A stretch of DNA of 64,000 nt from Elephas maximus indicus (taxonomy: Eukaryota; Chordata; Mammalia; Proboscidea; Elephantidae): positions 186,001-250,000 of the forward strand of contig NC_064844.1 of assembly GCF_024166365.1 (NCBI RefSeq), read 5' to 3'. Positions 1 to 12,449 of this stretch are shown piece by piece. The first letter of the stretch is position 1. Each line of letters opens with the position of its first letter. A program made the translations under genes and the position numbers. The notes beneath the pieces were generated by a model, which was not told the DNA's origin, made no database searches, and saw only the letters and a list, made by a program, of their open reading frames with translations.

Positions 1-937
1 ATCATTGTTCTTTATCATTTCATAATATTGTGTGTACATACCATAATTTGTTTATCCATTCATCTGTTGATGGGCATTTAGGTTGTTTCCATCTTTTTGA
101 TATTGTGAATAACGCTGCAATGAACATGGGTGTGCATATGTCTATTCCTGGGATGGCTTTTATTTCTCTAGGATATACACCTAGGAGTGGGGTTGCTGAA
201 TCATATAGTATTTCTATTAGCTTTTTAAGGAGGCGCCATATCATTTTCCATAGTGGTTGTACCATTTTATGTTCCCAACAGCAGTGTATAAGAGATCCAA
301 TCTCCCCACAACCTCTGCAACATTTGTTTATGTTTTTATGATCAGTGCCAGTATTGTTGCGGTGAGGTGGTCTCTCCTTGTAGTTTTAATTTGCATTTCT
401 CTAATGACCTATTATTGTGAGCATTTCCTCATGTGTCTGCTAGGTGCCTGAATGTCTTCTTTGGTGAAGTGTCTGTTCATATCCTTTGCCCATTTTTTAA
501 TTGGATTATTTGTCTTTTTGTTATTGAGGTGTTGAAGTATTCTATAAATTTAGAGATTAGACTAGATTAAACGTTGTTGCCAAAATTTTTTCACAGTCTT
601 TAGGTTGTCTTTTATTCTTTTGGTGAAGTCTTTTCTTGAGCATAAGTGTGTAATTTTTAGAAACTGCATGCTATCTAGTTTATCTTCTGGTGTTTGTGCA
701 TTGTTAGTTATGGTTTGTATTCTATTTATGCCATATGTTAGGGCCCCTAGCATTGTCCCTATTTTTCCTTCCATTATTTTTATCATTTAGGTTTTATACT
801 TAGGTCTTTGATCCATTTTGAGTTAGTTTTTGTGTATGGTATGAGATATGGGTTCCATTTCACTTTTTTTTTTACAAACGGACATCCAGTTTTGCCAGCA
901 CCATTTGTTAAAAAGACTGTCTTTTCCCCATTTACTT

Positions 938-1072
938 AGATTCTGACTCATGGTGACCCTATAGGACAGAGTAGAACTGCCCCATAGGGTTTCCAAGTAG
1001 CAGCTGTTGGATTTGAACTGTGGACGTTTCGGTTAGCTGCTGAGCTCTTACCCACTGAGCGACCAGGTGTCT
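938..1072 (-). mobile_element. AfroSINE inside L1
   Basis: Reverse-oriented SINE with the RTE-type tail motif (gactcatggtgaccctatag) leading and the tRNA-like head (ending near gaccaggtgtct) trailing. It interrupts L1 ORF2 sequence, which resumes at about 1073 in the order seen in the second L1. It therefore inserted after the L1. Confidence 0.85.
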
Positions 1073-2326
1073 GGGTTCTCGATTCTGTTCCATTGGTCTA
1101 TGTGTCTGTCATTGTACCAGTACCAGGCTGTTTTGACTACCATACCTGTATAGCAGGTTCTGAGATCAGGTAGTGTGAGGCCTCCTACTTTGTTCTTTTT
1201 CTTCAATAATGCTTCGCTTTTTTTTTTTAATCTGGGGCCTCTTTCCTTTCCATATGAAGTTGGTGATTAATTTTTCCATCTCATTAAAGAAGGCTGTTTG
1301 TATTTGCATCGAGATCACATTACATCCGTAGGTCACTTTGCGTAGAATTGACCCTTTCATAATGTTGAGTCTTCCTATCCACGAGCCTGGTATTTTTTTT
1401 TTATTTGTGTAGGTCTTTTTTGGTTTCTTGTAGTAGTGCTTTGTAGTTTTCTTTGCATAGGTCTTTTATGTCCCTGGTTAGATTTATTCCCAAGTATTTT
1501 ATCTTTTAGGGGCTATTATAAATGGTATTGTTTTCCTGATTTCCTTTTCAAAGTTCTCTTTGTTGGTTTATAGGACTCCAACTGATTTTTTTTTTATGTC
1601 GATCTTGTATGCTGCTACTCTGTTAAATCTTTCTATTAGTTCCGGTAGTTTTCATGTGGAATCTTTGGGGTTCTCTATCTATGGTATCATATCATCTGCA
1701 AATAGGGATAGTTTTACTTCTTCTTTTCCAAATTGGATGCCTTTTGTTTCTTTTTCTTGCCCTACTGCTCTAGCTGGGACTTCCAGCACAATGTTAAATA
1801 GTGGTGGTGATAAAGGGCATCCTTGTCTTGTTCTTATTCTTAGGCGGAATGTTTTCAGCCTCTGTCCATGGAAAATGATGTTGGCTGTTGGTTTTGTACA
1901 GATATCCTTTATTACATTGAGGAATTTCTCTTCTGTTCCTATTTTATTGAGAGTTTTTATCAGAAACAGGTGTTGGACTTTATTAAATGCCTTTTCTGCG
2001 TTGATTGAGATGGTCGTGTGATTCTTTTCATTTGTTCTATTTATGTGGTGGATTACGTTGATTGATTTTCTAAGGTTGAACACTCTTGCATACCTGGTAT
2101 GAACCCCAGTTGGTTGTGGTGTATTATCTTTATGATATGATGCTTAATTCTATTGGCTAGAATTTTTGTATCTATATTCATGAGAGATGTTGGTCTATAA
2201 TTTTCTTTTTTTTGTAGTGTCTTTGCCTGACTTTGGTCTCAGGGTTATGCTGGCTTCATAGAATGAATTAGGAAGTATTTCTTCCTTTTCTATGCTCTGA
2301 AATAGTTTGAGTAGTACTGGTGTGAA

Positions 2327-2788
2327 CTTTTTTTTTTTTTAAATACTTTAGATGAAGGTTTACAGAACAAGCTGGTTTCTCGTTAAACAGTACACATATT
2401 GTTTTATGACACTGGTTAACAAACCCCACAACATGTCAACACTCTCCCTTCTCCACCTTGGGTTCCCTGTTATCAGCTTTCTTGTTCCCTCCTGCCTTCT
2501 AGTCCTTGCCCCTGGGCTGGTGTGCCCCTTTAGTCTCATTTTGTTTCATGGGCCTGTCCAATCTTTGGCTGAAGGGTGAGCCTCAGGAGTGACTTCATTA
2601 CTGAGCTGAAAAGGTGTCTGGGAGCCATACTCTCAGGATTTCTCCAGTCTCTGTCAGGCCAGCAAGTCTGGTTTTCTTTCTGAGTTAGAATTTTGTTCTA
2701 CATTTTTGTCCAGCTCTGTTTAGGAACCTCTATTGAACCTCTTTTGTTTAGCAGCCAAGCTCCTAACCACTGTGCCACCAGGGCTCTT
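2327..2788 (-). mobile_element. Chimeric retrocopy: AfroSINE head fused to L1 3' UTR with poly(A)
   Basis: On the minus strand the order is AfroSINE head (2788-2737, with the family's box A-like part), then L1 3' UTR (about 2736-2341, matching the 3' UTR at 42.3-42.75 kb), then a poly(A) run (about 2340-2327). It sits in L1 ORF2. The flanking words tgtgaact (left) and tctgaact (right) look like a short target duplication. There is no SINE tail between the two parts. The junction carries the 7-base word gaggttc on both sides, which suits template switching during reverse transcription. A SINE insertion followed by deletion is the alternative. Confidence 0.65.
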
Positions 2789-5231
2789 CTGAACTCTTAA
2801 TATTTGGTAGAATTCTCCAGTGAAGCCATCTGGGCTAGGGCTTTTGTTGTTGTTGGGAGTTTTTTTTTTTTAAAAACTAACTTTTCAATCTCTTGTTATG
2901 AGTCTGTTCATATTTTCTATCGCAGTTTGTGTAGTTTAGGTACGTAGTGTGTTTCTAGAAATTCACCCATTTCCTCTAGGTTCTCAGATTTGTTGGATTA
3001 CAATTTTCCATAGTATTCTGTTACGATCCTTTTTATTTCAGTTAGTTCTGTTATAATATCCCCCATCTCATTTCTTTTGTCAGTTTGTCCAGTGGTTTGT
3101 AGATTTTGTTGATCTTTTCAAAGAACCAACTTTTGCTCTTGCTTATTCTTTCCATTGTTTTTCTGTTCTTTTATTTCATTTATTTCTGCTGTAATCTTTA
3201 CTATTTCCTTTCTTCTGGTACCTGTGGGTTTCTTTTGCTCTTCTCTTTCTATTTGTTTGAGTTTCAGGGCTTACGTTTTGATTTTGGCCCATACTTTTTT
3301 TTTTTGATGTGTGTGTTTATTGCTATAAATTGACCTCTGAGCATTGCCTTTGCCGTTTTCCAGAGGTTTTGGTGTGATGTGTTTTCATTTTCATTTTATT
3401 CTAGGAATCTTTGTATTCCAACTTTGATTTCTTCTATTACCTAGTTGTTTTTAAGCAAGATATATTTAGTTTCCAAGTATTTGATTTTCTTTTTCCCTTG
3501 CTTTTCCTGTTACTGATTTCTACTTTTATGGTGTTGTGATCAGAGATAGTGCTTTGTATTATTTCAATGTTTTCGATCTTATTGAGGGTTGATTTGCGGC
3601 ATAAAATGTGGTCTTTTCTGGAGAATGTTCCATGTGCATTGGAAAAGAATGTATACTTTGCTGCTATAAGGTCAATTTGGTTGATTGTGGCCTTTAGATC
3701 TTCTGGATCTTTGTTGAGTCTTTTTTTTTTAGATGTTTTGTCCTTACGAGAGCGGTGTGTTGCAGTCTCCTAGTAATATTGTGGAACTGTCTATTTCTCT
3801 TTTCAATGCTATTAGAATTTATGCATTTTGGAGACCTGACACTGGGTGCATAAACGTTTATTAAGGCTATGTCTTCTTGGTGGATTTTCCCTTTAATCAT
3901 TATATAATACCCTTCTGTGTCTTTTATGACAGATTTTGCCTTAAAGTCTATTTTATCTGATATTAGTATTACAACTCCTGTTCTTTTTTGGTTACTATTT
4001 GCTCGACATATTTTTTCCATCATTTCATTTTTAATATATTTACATCTTTGTGTCTAAGGTGTATATCTTCTAGACAGGAAATCAATGAGTCATGTTTTTA
4101 ACCCATCCTGCCACTCTCTGTCTCTTCACAGGTGAATTTAAACCATTTACCTTCAGTGTGATTATCAATAGGTATGAGTTTATTGCTGTCATATTGTGCT
4201 TTTTTCTTGTGGAGCTGACATTTTGTTTTTCCTCATACTTTTCTGTGCCAAGTTCCTCTTGATTGTGAATTTTCTTTTAATTTCTTTCTTTACTATAGAT
4301 TGTTTACTGAGTCTTTTTCTTCTTTTTTATTTTGATGAGTAGGTTTGTTAACTTTCTTTGTGGTTACCTTGAAATTTACACTTATCTTCCTAAATTTAAA
4401 CCAGTCTTTTATTACTTGATATTGCCTTGACTTCCTCTCTATTTGAAAGTTCTATACCTATTCCCCTTTTTATTGTTTTGACATTGTTGTCATTTACAGA
4501 TCGACATCTTTGGTTCCCTGTTTTAAGTCTTTTAGCTTTGTTTTATTATTAAGAGTTCTTTCCCTAGGTTGATATCTGGCTGATGCTGTCCTGTGTCCTA
4601 GACCCTGGTTGTTGTCTGATATTGCTGGTTTTCTAACCAAAAGGCTCCCTTTAATATTTCTTTTAAGTTTGGTTTGGCTTTTACAAATTCCCTTCATTTC
4701 TGCTTATCTGGAAATATCCTAATTTCACCATTGTATTTGACAGACAGATTTGCAGGGTATATTCTTTCTGGTTGGCAGTTTTTTTAGGTCATCCCATTGT
4801 CGTCTTGCCTACCTAGTTTCTGCTGAGTAACCAGAGCTTAATCTTATTATTTCTCCTTTGTAAGTGACTTTTCATTTTTCTTGTGTTACTCTCAGGATTT
4901 TTTCTTTGTCTTTGGTTTTGGCAAGTGTGATTTTGATATGTGTTGGTGACTTTCTTTGGGCTCTATCCTACATGGGGTTGGTTGAGTTTCCTGGGATGCT
5001 TTTTGTCTTTCATGATATTTGGGAAGTTTTCTGCCAGCAAATCTTCAACAATCTTCTCTGTGTTTTCCATTTTCTCCCCCTGTTCTATAACTCTAACCAC
5101 AGGCAAATTTTTGCTTTTGATTTTGTCCCACATAATTCTTAGGTTTTACAAAGAATCTTTTTGCATCAAGGAATTTCCCTACCAATTGGTGGGGATTGGA
5201 GTAGATCCAGGTTGTGTGGGTCCTGAAGCTT

Positions 5232-5438
5232 ACACGATTTTTGTGGTTAATGTGTTCAGCTGCTAACTGAAAGATTAGAGGTTGTAGTCTATCCAGAAGC
5301 ACCTTGGAAGAAAGGCCTTGTGACCTTCTGAAAATTCAGCCTTGAAAACCCTACAGATCGCAGTTCTACTGTGCCACAAGTGCAGTGGCCATGAGTCAGA
5401 GTCAACTCACAGGCAACTGGCTTGGTTTTTGGTTTCTT
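5232..5438 (+). mobile_element. AfroSINE, longer subfamily
   Basis: Plus-strand copy with the head near ttcagctgctaactgaaag. It has the middle segment of the longer subfamily (agaagcaccttggaagaaag) and a tail ending in a cttggttttt run. It lies at the 5' border of the L1 and marks roughly where the L1 stops. Confidence 0.75.
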
Positions 5439-5439
5439 A

Positions 5440-6285
5440 AGAGAAAGTACACAAAATTCCAAGTACACAAAAATATTTTACTTAAAATAACAAAGAAAAT
5501 CACAATTTAAAAAATTCTATAAAAGTTACAAACACTACAAGAATCACAAAACCCAGAAAAATTACATAATATTTTTAATTAACTGCCAGACACATCTCTA
5601 CAATGCTTTTTCCCTACATTTTTTGTCTGCACATCCTCTGATTGCTACTTCATACGATGACAATTTTGTAACATAATTTTCTATAGAAAGAATATAAAGA
5701 TAATTCAGTCTTTCCTTTAGTGTGGTTGGTCAAAATTTGCATTTCATTGATGGTTCAGAAAAGCCTCTTTTGGCTTCCTGACTCATTGGTAATCATGTAT
5801 GTTAGCATTTTTTGCCAAATTTAAGAATATCTATATCAAAGTCCTTTCGTTTAGGAGATGTATGATTTAAAGTTTTCTTGTTCATTAACTCCTCTTAAAT
5901 ACATTTTTAATTGTCTACATTCATTATCCAGTTTGTCATAAGGATATTTTCTGATAGTGGCTTATTATGAGTTTTATGTTATAGTAGTGTTTCATATCAA
6001 GACAGCAAAAGTTCAGTAAGAATCCATATAAATGTGCTAGGGAGAGGCTATTTCAGGCCAAGGTGGAAGCACAAACACAGGCAGGTCCGGCAAAGTCACA
6101 GAGCCCATGGATTGGGTGTAGGTACAGGGATGATGGTGATAAGACTAGGGTGTAGTCTAGGGAGATGGGAAATAGTGTCAAATATGGCCAATATCTAAGG
6201 ATAGACGCTCATGCCTTCAAAGTTAAGGAATCAAAGGCTGTTGATGGATCACTGAGAATAAGATAGGGCTAAAGGCACAGAACCT
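5440..6285. other. AT-rich flank, no gene seen
   Basis: AT-rich sequence with no long frame. The part from about 6030 to 6240 resembles worn L2-type sequence, but not firmly enough to name. Nothing else is recognised here. Confidence 0.4.
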
Positions 6286-6289
6286 TTTT

Positions 6290-6800
6290 TTTTTTTTTTA
6301 GCCTCAAGACAGCACTTCACCCAGCCCATTTCCTGGAGTTGTTTCTTTTTCTCCTCAGAGCCTCTTTGAAGAGAAACAGCCATGGGCTGGCCAAAACTGA
6401 CTAAAGCAGGTCCTGTCCTCAATCTTGGCATTCCAGATGATCTTTAGCTCATTAACTTCCTCATGCATGGTAAAATTCTCGGCCCCTGGGTGGAAAGCTG
6501 ACATGCTAATGAACAAAAATGGATAAGTTCCTCCTGCATGGGGAATTGAACCCTAGAAAATGCTTACTCATTCTGGAACGCTCTGCACTGACATGCATGC
6601 CATCTTGTATTTTGTAACTGATGTTGTCTGTGTAACCCAGCCTCAACAAGCTGCCTTCGAGCAAGCTTGGAAGGTACTTAGTTCTGACTGTCTCCTTGCT
6701 TGGCCAACCAATAAAGTTGCTTTCATTCCCCCAACTTGGTCTCTGTCTTTTTGGCCCTGATGGAGTCGCTCCAAGGAGAACCCAAAGTTCCCAGCAACAA
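6290..6800 (+). mobile_element. Probable solo ERV LTR (class I-like)
   Basis: A segment with a polyadenylation signal AATAAA at 6710-6715, followed by a pyrimidine-rich stretch with repeated tct words at about 6735-6755. This is the usual R/U5 layout of gammaretrovirus-like LTRs. The left edge lies near a poly-T run at about 6285. The exact ends and any target duplication were not resolved, so the class is a guess from the signal layout alone. Confidence 0.4.
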
Positions 6801-7284
6801 GAATATAAAAGGCTAGTGTTAAAATCATGGGATCAGAGCGAGATGGCCTTGGACTGAATGCCAGCTCTGACAAGTACCAGCCCAGGAAATTTTGCTAGCA
6901 ATGACATGACTCTACAGAGAAGTGACTGCAAGCCAGTCAAACATATCCCCCTAAATCCCACTAAATGAATCTTCAACTCAACTTCCCCTCAGCCAAATCT
7001 CCAAAACGTCCCTAGCCATTCTCATACCACCAGCCTCAGGGGGAAATATGAAGGTGAGGAAGTCAAAGTAGTAAGAGGCACCAGCCTAGTTAGACTGCAG
7101 TAGAAATGTTCTCTGAAAATTTTACAACAACATGACTAGGTGAACACAATTCTAGGGACTCTCCCAGGGCCTTGCAAGGTGCTTGTGCCAGTGAGGAGCC
7201 CTGTAGCTTAAGCTTCACTAGCTTCACAGTAAATTCATCTCTTGGTGGAGAGCATAAAACAAAATACATACACAATGTATCAGT

Positions 7285-7600
7285 TATCTATTGTTGACTA
7301 CCAACTTATCCCAAAACTTAGTGTCTTCAAACAACACACATTTGTTATCTAACAGTGTCTGTGGGTCAGAATTCAGGCACAGCTGAGCTGAGCCCTCTGT
7401 GTCATGGCGTCTCACAAGGCTATAATCAAGGTGTCAGCCCAGAGTCTGCAGTCTCATTTGATGGCTCCACTGGGAAAGAATCTTGTTCCAAGCTAACTCA
7501 CATGATTGTTGGCTGTTGGCAGAGTTCAGTTCATCAAAGGACTGTTAGATCGAAGGCCTCTGCAATGTCACTATATTCACAAGTTCTTAAAGAAAGACCG
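7285..7600. repeat. Ancient mammalian interspersed repeat, family undetermined
   Basis: The stretch opens with tcagttatctattgttgac and continues with a motif order (aaaacttagtgtcttcaaac, then gtctgtgggtcagaattcag) that I recognise as a widely dispersed old mammalian repeat. I cannot assign the family without a library search. Confidence 0.5.
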
Positions 7601-7867
7601 TTTGAAGCAGGGCACATATCAGACACTTCTAGTGGCGTGATCAGCAGGTGTTTATTACTCACAGAATAAACGGGACAGGGATGGACAGAAGAGAATACAC
7701 CGTCATCAGCCTAGGTTCCCTGAAGTTAGGCTCCTGTCCATAAGGTATTGTCAAATCACGTCCAAGCACCCCTCAGTCCTCACTCCTAGGATCAAATACC
7801 AATTGGACGGCCATGTCTACATGCCAAATAGTATGTACAGGTAGGGGAAGGAGCAGTAAAAGGCAGC

Positions 7868-8030
7868 TGTGTTGTTGTTGTGTGCCATTGAGTTGACTCC
7901 AACTCATAGTGACCCTGCATAACAGACTGGAACTGCCCCATATGGTGTCCAAGAAGCCGCTGGTGGATTTGAACCATTGGCCTTTTGGTTAGCAGTCTGA
8001 GCTCTTAACCACTAAGCCACCAGGGCTGCA
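7868..8030 (-). mobile_element. AfroSINE
   Basis: Full-length reverse copy. A GTT-rich simple tail is followed by gagttgactccaactcatag, then the body, ending in the head complement ccaccagggct. It lies 220 bp from another reverse copy. Confidence 0.9.
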
Positions 8031-8250
8031 TAAAAGAGAGTAGTAAAAGGTAAAATGTGGTAATAAAATTGGAAAGCCACCTGCAAGCAGTGGACATCAT
8101 TTATTGCCCCTGTTCAGAGTGGCCTAGATTTACTGGTGCCAGAGCACACCCCTTCCTTCTTCGTTCCACTAAGATAGCTTAATAGAGTTCTGGGTTTCTT
8201 TAGAGGGCAATCGCCTCACCCTAAAGCACATACTTTACTTTTCGTCCATT

Positions 8251-8415
8251 GTTGTGTTGTTGTTAGGTGCCATCAAATAGATTCTGACTCATAGCTACCC
8301 TATAAGACAGAGTAGAACTACCCCGTAGGGTGTCCAAGGACCAGCTGGTGGATTTGAACTGCCAACCTTTTGGAGAGCAGCGGAGCTCTTAAGCACTACT
8401 CCATCTGGGCTCCTT
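8251..8415 (-). mobile_element. AfroSINE
   Basis: Full-length reverse copy. It starts at a GTT-rich run followed by aggtgccatcaaatagattc. Here the tail reads aggtgcc as in the 3' end of the RTE LINE at 44.44 kb, a close form of the shared tail. Confidence 0.9.
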
Positions 8416-8689
8416 ACGTCCGTTAGTAGCTATTTTGTCCATTAGCACCTGGGAGATGGTGAGGGTACAGTTATGATCTAGCACACCTGTACATCCAGCA
8501 GCTTCAGCTCCTAGATGCCTGTGGATCACTCTCAGTGCCTTGCCACCTGGCCCTCTCCAATGTGGCAGTTCATCAAAACCAGCAAGAGACAGCTTCTACT
8601 AACAAGACAGAAGTCACAATCTTTTGTAACCAAGTCACAGAAGTGACATCCCATCACCTTTGCTAGAAGCAAGACACTAAGTTTAGCCC

Positions 8690-9240
8690 ACACTCAAAGG
8701 GATTACACAAGAGCGTGAATATGAGGAGGTAGGGACCGTCGGGGGCTATGTTGGAAGTGGTCATATCACACAATGATTTAAAAAAAGGAATATCTTTAGA
8801 TGATCTGAGGTACAAAAACTTAAGCTTCACTAGCTTCCTAGTAAACGAAAAAAAAGGTGAGACCAAATTGGGGAGCAGAAGGATCAGGAAAGTTTTCCAG
8901 GAAAAAAGTGGGATTTCTGATAGACCTTAAAGAGTAGATAGATTTTGAGAGGATCAAGTGATGGAAATTCAGGGAAGGGTGATCAGTGGGTTAGAAAGCA
9001 TAGGAGCATAGAGAAAAGATATCACAGGAGGCAGGAAAGTATGTGGTGTGTTTAGAGAATTATAAACGATCTGAGCATATAGGTAGGCATCCTCCTGTAG
9101 AAGGGGGTGGAGTTTTCTCCAAGAAAGGGCTGACTGCTACAATAAGAAACCTGTAGGGGGTATATTTAAGGAGGAGGGTCAGATCAGGGGTGAGGGAGCA
9201 TTAAGGCCCAGTGTGGGAGGGCCTTGCCTTCCTGTGCTGG
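8690..9240 (-). repeat. Possible worn L2 LINE sequence
   Basis: A purine-rich stretch with gaccttaaagagtagatag and neighbouring words that read like antisense L2 in its usual order. Divergence is high and no frame survives. This is a weak call. Confidence 0.3.
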
Positions 9241-9559
9241 TCAAAGATGCCCAAGGTAAAGGAACATAGCCTTGGTTCCCTTTATTGGTGAGAGGAGGGG
9301 CTCCAGAATTGTGCCCTTCCACACTTCAGCCAGAATTGCTTTGTGATACTACCTCTCAGCAAATTACGGTGACAGACTTTAAAAATGGTTAAAAATAAAA
9401 ATAATATATGCATATTATTTAAAAGGGGGAGGGGGAAAACAGCAAAGTTCTTAAAGACATAACAAACACATTTTACACTCTTAATACTAAGGACATCAAA
9501 AAATTTTTCATTTGAGTGGGCTCTAACTATTGATATCTATTGTATTAGAAATTAAAACT

Positions 9560-9740
9560 AAGCGGTTAAGGAGTGTGAGCACCTGAAATATCCAGCAATC
9601 TGGGCTGTATTCTGTACCTTTGAACAAGTTATGTAACACTCTGTGCCTCAATTTCCTTATTTATAAAATGGGAATAATGATGCTACCTACTTCTTAGGGG
9701 TATTGTGAGGGATCAAGCACTTAGAACTTGACTAAAAGAA
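9560..9740 (+). repeat. MIR SINE
   Basis: Core words in MIR order: gcggttaagg at the head, then gtgcctcaatttccttat followed by ataaaatgggaataatgatg and a gtattgtgagg segment. Diverged, as expected for this old family. Confidence 0.75.
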
Positions 9741-9855
9741 GGAACTATCTTTTAAGCAATAATGACACATTTGTATAGGGTGGAATGAGAGTTATGTAGT
9801 TTGTGAGACTGGTATCCATGTTCGCCACGGTGCCCACAGATGCAATCTGTTTCCT

Positions 9856-10015
9856 ACCTTAGTGGCATAGTGGTTAAGAGCTCATCTGTTAACCAAAAGT
9901 TAGGCAGTTTGAATCCATTAGCCATTTCTTGGAAACCCTATGGTGCAGTTCTACTCTGTCATGTAGGGTGGCTATGAGTCAGAATCAACTGACAGCAATG
10001 GTTTGGTTTTTTGGT
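9856..10015 (+). mobile_element. AfroSINE
   Basis: Plus copy. The head is cttagtggcatagtggttaa, and the tail has ctatgagtcagaatcaactg followed by a T-rich end. The extreme 5' bases are worn. Confidence 0.85.
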
Positions 10016-10418
10016 TCCTCCACTTGTTTCATCTTGTTAATTATTTGCATCTGCCATTTCAGTTTGACTAGTCTGGTGGGGTTTCTTCTTCTCGTCTCCA
10101 AATAGTCTTCTCTTTCTTTCTCGTTCTCTGTCAGTCTTCGTGGTAGAAGGGTTTCATTTCAGTCCAAATTGCTTCACCAGTGTATCTTCTACATGTCTCA
10201 TGGGGCTCAGCGATTTTAATACTTCTTAATTTTTTTTAACCATTAATTAAATATGTGCTAAAAAAAATTCAAAATCTTTTGGCTAAAGATATATATATCT
10301 AAGTATATTTAAGAACAGTAATAAGTTAAAAAGATGACAGAGCTTTAATAGTATAACTGTACATCTTTTTTAAATTCTAAGGTTAATTTGTAAAAAGCAA
10401 AGTAAATTCCTGTTCCCT

Positions 10419-10711
10419 GAACACACAACAGAGCCAGTTGCCCAAACTGAACAGGGACAGGGAAGATCCCCTTGTGCTGCAAACGATGGGGGCCAAGGAG
10501 CTGTGGGGTGCAGGGGAAGGCCAGGAGGTTCCTACCTGTGCAGGTGTTGTCATTGGGGGCTGCGACCCTGGCTGAACACACAACCGAGCCAGTTGCCCAA
10601 ACTGAACAGGGACGGGGAAGATCCCCTTCTGCTCTACACGATGGGGGCCAAGGAGCTGCGGGGTGCAGGGGAAGGCCAGGGGGTTCCTGCCTGTGCAGGT
10701 GTTGTCATTGT
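10419..10711. repeat. GC-rich tandem duplication, 155-bp period
   Basis: Two head-to-tail copies: 10419-10573 and 10574 to about 10711. Both open with gaacacacaac and share nearly all of gagccagttgcccaaactga and what follows. The block is much richer in G and C than the DNA to its left. Open frames run through it on both strands, as the low stop density of GC-rich DNA would allow. No protein family is recognised. Confidence 0.85.
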
Positions 10712-11084
10712 GTGCCTGCCCACCATACCCAGCCGCCATGGCAGATTGTGGGCTGGGATGCGAGCAGGAGGCGAGTGTGAGCCCAGCTTCCGAGGGTCTG
10801 CCTCCCCTCCAGCTCCAGGGGGTCTTCCGCAAGTGAGCGAGGGGGTGAGGTGGGGAAGAGAATGCTAGGTTTGGCCCCCGTCCAATTACTGAGCTCTCAG
10901 TCCCCTCCGGAGGCTCAGAACCCTAGTCCAGTCACGTATGGCATCCTCTGTGGTCTTCCTGGGAATATTCCATTCCAAAGTCTTTCAAGAAGACAACTGC
11001 GATGGCCACTACACTTCCTAACTGCAGAAGTGAAAGGCAGAGGTGACCACCTCTCAGCAAGGTGCCAAGTGACTGACTGGCTAT

Positions 11085-11235
11085 TAGAGCCTGAAAGCCC
11101 AGAGTTCAAATCTCAACTCTACCACTTACCAGCTGTGCCCTTGTGCCTAGGACTTAGTTTCTCCTTCTCAGGTTGGCTTGGGGATTAAATAAGGTTGTAT
11201 AATACATTTTTTTCTTAAGCTATATATATAAAAAT
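11085..11235 (+). repeat. MIR SINE
   Basis: MIR-like order: agagttcaaatctcaactct, accacttaccagctgtg, then a ggattaaataaggttgtat segment. Confidence 0.65.
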
Positions 11236-12139
11236 GTAACAGGCTCATCACCTAGCATATACTAGGTACCCATCAAATGGTATATGTCATAACTGGCTCT
11301 GTCATTGGTGAAGAGGCAGAGCTGAACCTCTTGCCCATTCAAGTAGGATGCCCTTAGATACATGAGGTAAAAAATGGTCTGTCTCTCGAGTCTGTCAAGC
11401 ACAAGCCAAAGAAACACTCACTGGGAGTTCCCCTCAGCTTGGCAGCTCAGTGTTTCCCTTCAGCTGTATCTGGAACAGAGTGAGCCAGAGAGGTTCTTGA
11501 TAAAAATTTCAGGATAAGGATAAAGGTAAATGGAGGGCTGACCACATGGCACCTAACCACAGGGCACTCAGCTGCATGGCACCAGGTTCCCATTGGCACT
11601 GGAAGGACTGTACTGTTTGGGCACAGGAATGTAGGGGGAGACTGGGTCAGCCATCACCCCCAGGCTCAGAGACACTTGGAAGAACCAAGAAGCAAGCTGG
11701 TTTCTAGAATAATTTCCAGTCTCTCTCCACTGGCAAGGACACTGGGCAGGACACAGCTTGGGTGGTTGGCCTCCAGGGTGGAGCAGGAATTAGGCCTGTC
11801 TCTCACCTGCTGTGGCTCTAGGTGGGCCAGAGACCCAATGCCAGACTCTAGTCCAGAGGCTAGTGCTGAGATTCAGGTCTCAAAATAAGTCATCAGATGC
11901 AGCGCAGGGAAAAGTATCAAAACTAAGAGCAGAGGCAAACAGGAGTTGGATAACAGGTGATTCAAGTAGTCCTTGAGGTAAGTAACCAACAGCTGTCCTT
12001 AGGTTATCCTTGCACAGGCAGTTTGGGTCCATGTATGGTGCCAGGATAGGACAGACAGAAAAGATGTAATGAAGAGTTAGTGTGAAACAGACACTTGCCT
12101 GCTCTTTCCTTCTCCCCTCTCTAGAGCCTTTTGATTGTC

Positions 12140-12345
12140 ATTCATGTTTCTTCCTTCAACAAATACTACTTTCATTCATTCATCCAATAAATATCTTCTG
12201 CATTCCTATTATGGACAAGGGACAGAGATGAACATGACAGATAATGTTCTTGCCTTTGTGGAACTTTTCATCTTTCACATAAAAAGTGGGTGGAAGAGAC
12301 AAAGATTCAATTCAAATTCAGGAAGTCTGTCTGGTTAGTACACAA
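12140..12345 (-). repeat. L2 LINE 3' end
   Basis: Antisense L2-like terminus with cattcattcatccaataaat, followed by the worn body including agagatgaacatgacagata. Old and diverged. Confidence 0.5.
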
Positions 12346-12449
12346 TCTTATGAAAACACTTTGGGAATCTGAAATTATCTATTCTGTCACATATTTCTCC
12401 CTTCAACCAATATTACTATGTACATTTAACAACTACCTATTGAGCTTCT

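Larger units (their letters stand above)
1..5170 (-). mobile_element. L1 LINE, long degenerate copy (3' end lies before the window)
   Basis: Minus-strand L1. Reading from high to low coordinates it shows ORF1-like sequence (about 5170-4140), the endonuclease part of ORF2 (about 4020-3690), the reverse transcriptase (2083-1679) and the ORF2 C-terminal region down to position 1. The RT active-site codons for Phe-Ala-Asp-Asp lie at 1691-1702 on the minus strand. Stops and frameshifts break the frame throughout, so it cannot encode a working protein. It parallels the second L1 at 42.3-48.8 kb along most of its length. It is interrupted by an AfroSINE (938-1072) and by a SINE/L1 chimera (about 2327-2788). 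The 5' UTR is not recognisable, and the 5' limit near 5170 is approximate. Confidence 0.9.

Noticed and set aside
1560..2021. Plus-strand frame of 153 codons
   Set aside because: Antisense of the L1 reverse transcriptase, which reads on the minus strand.
7868..8415. SINE heads as tRNA genes
   Set aside because: The heads lack a complete cloverleaf and sit within known SINE bodies.
10383..10832. 149-codon minus-strand frame with a repeated motif
   Set aside because: The repeat is the 155-bp DNA duplication read in different frames. No protein family is recognised and the other strand is open too.
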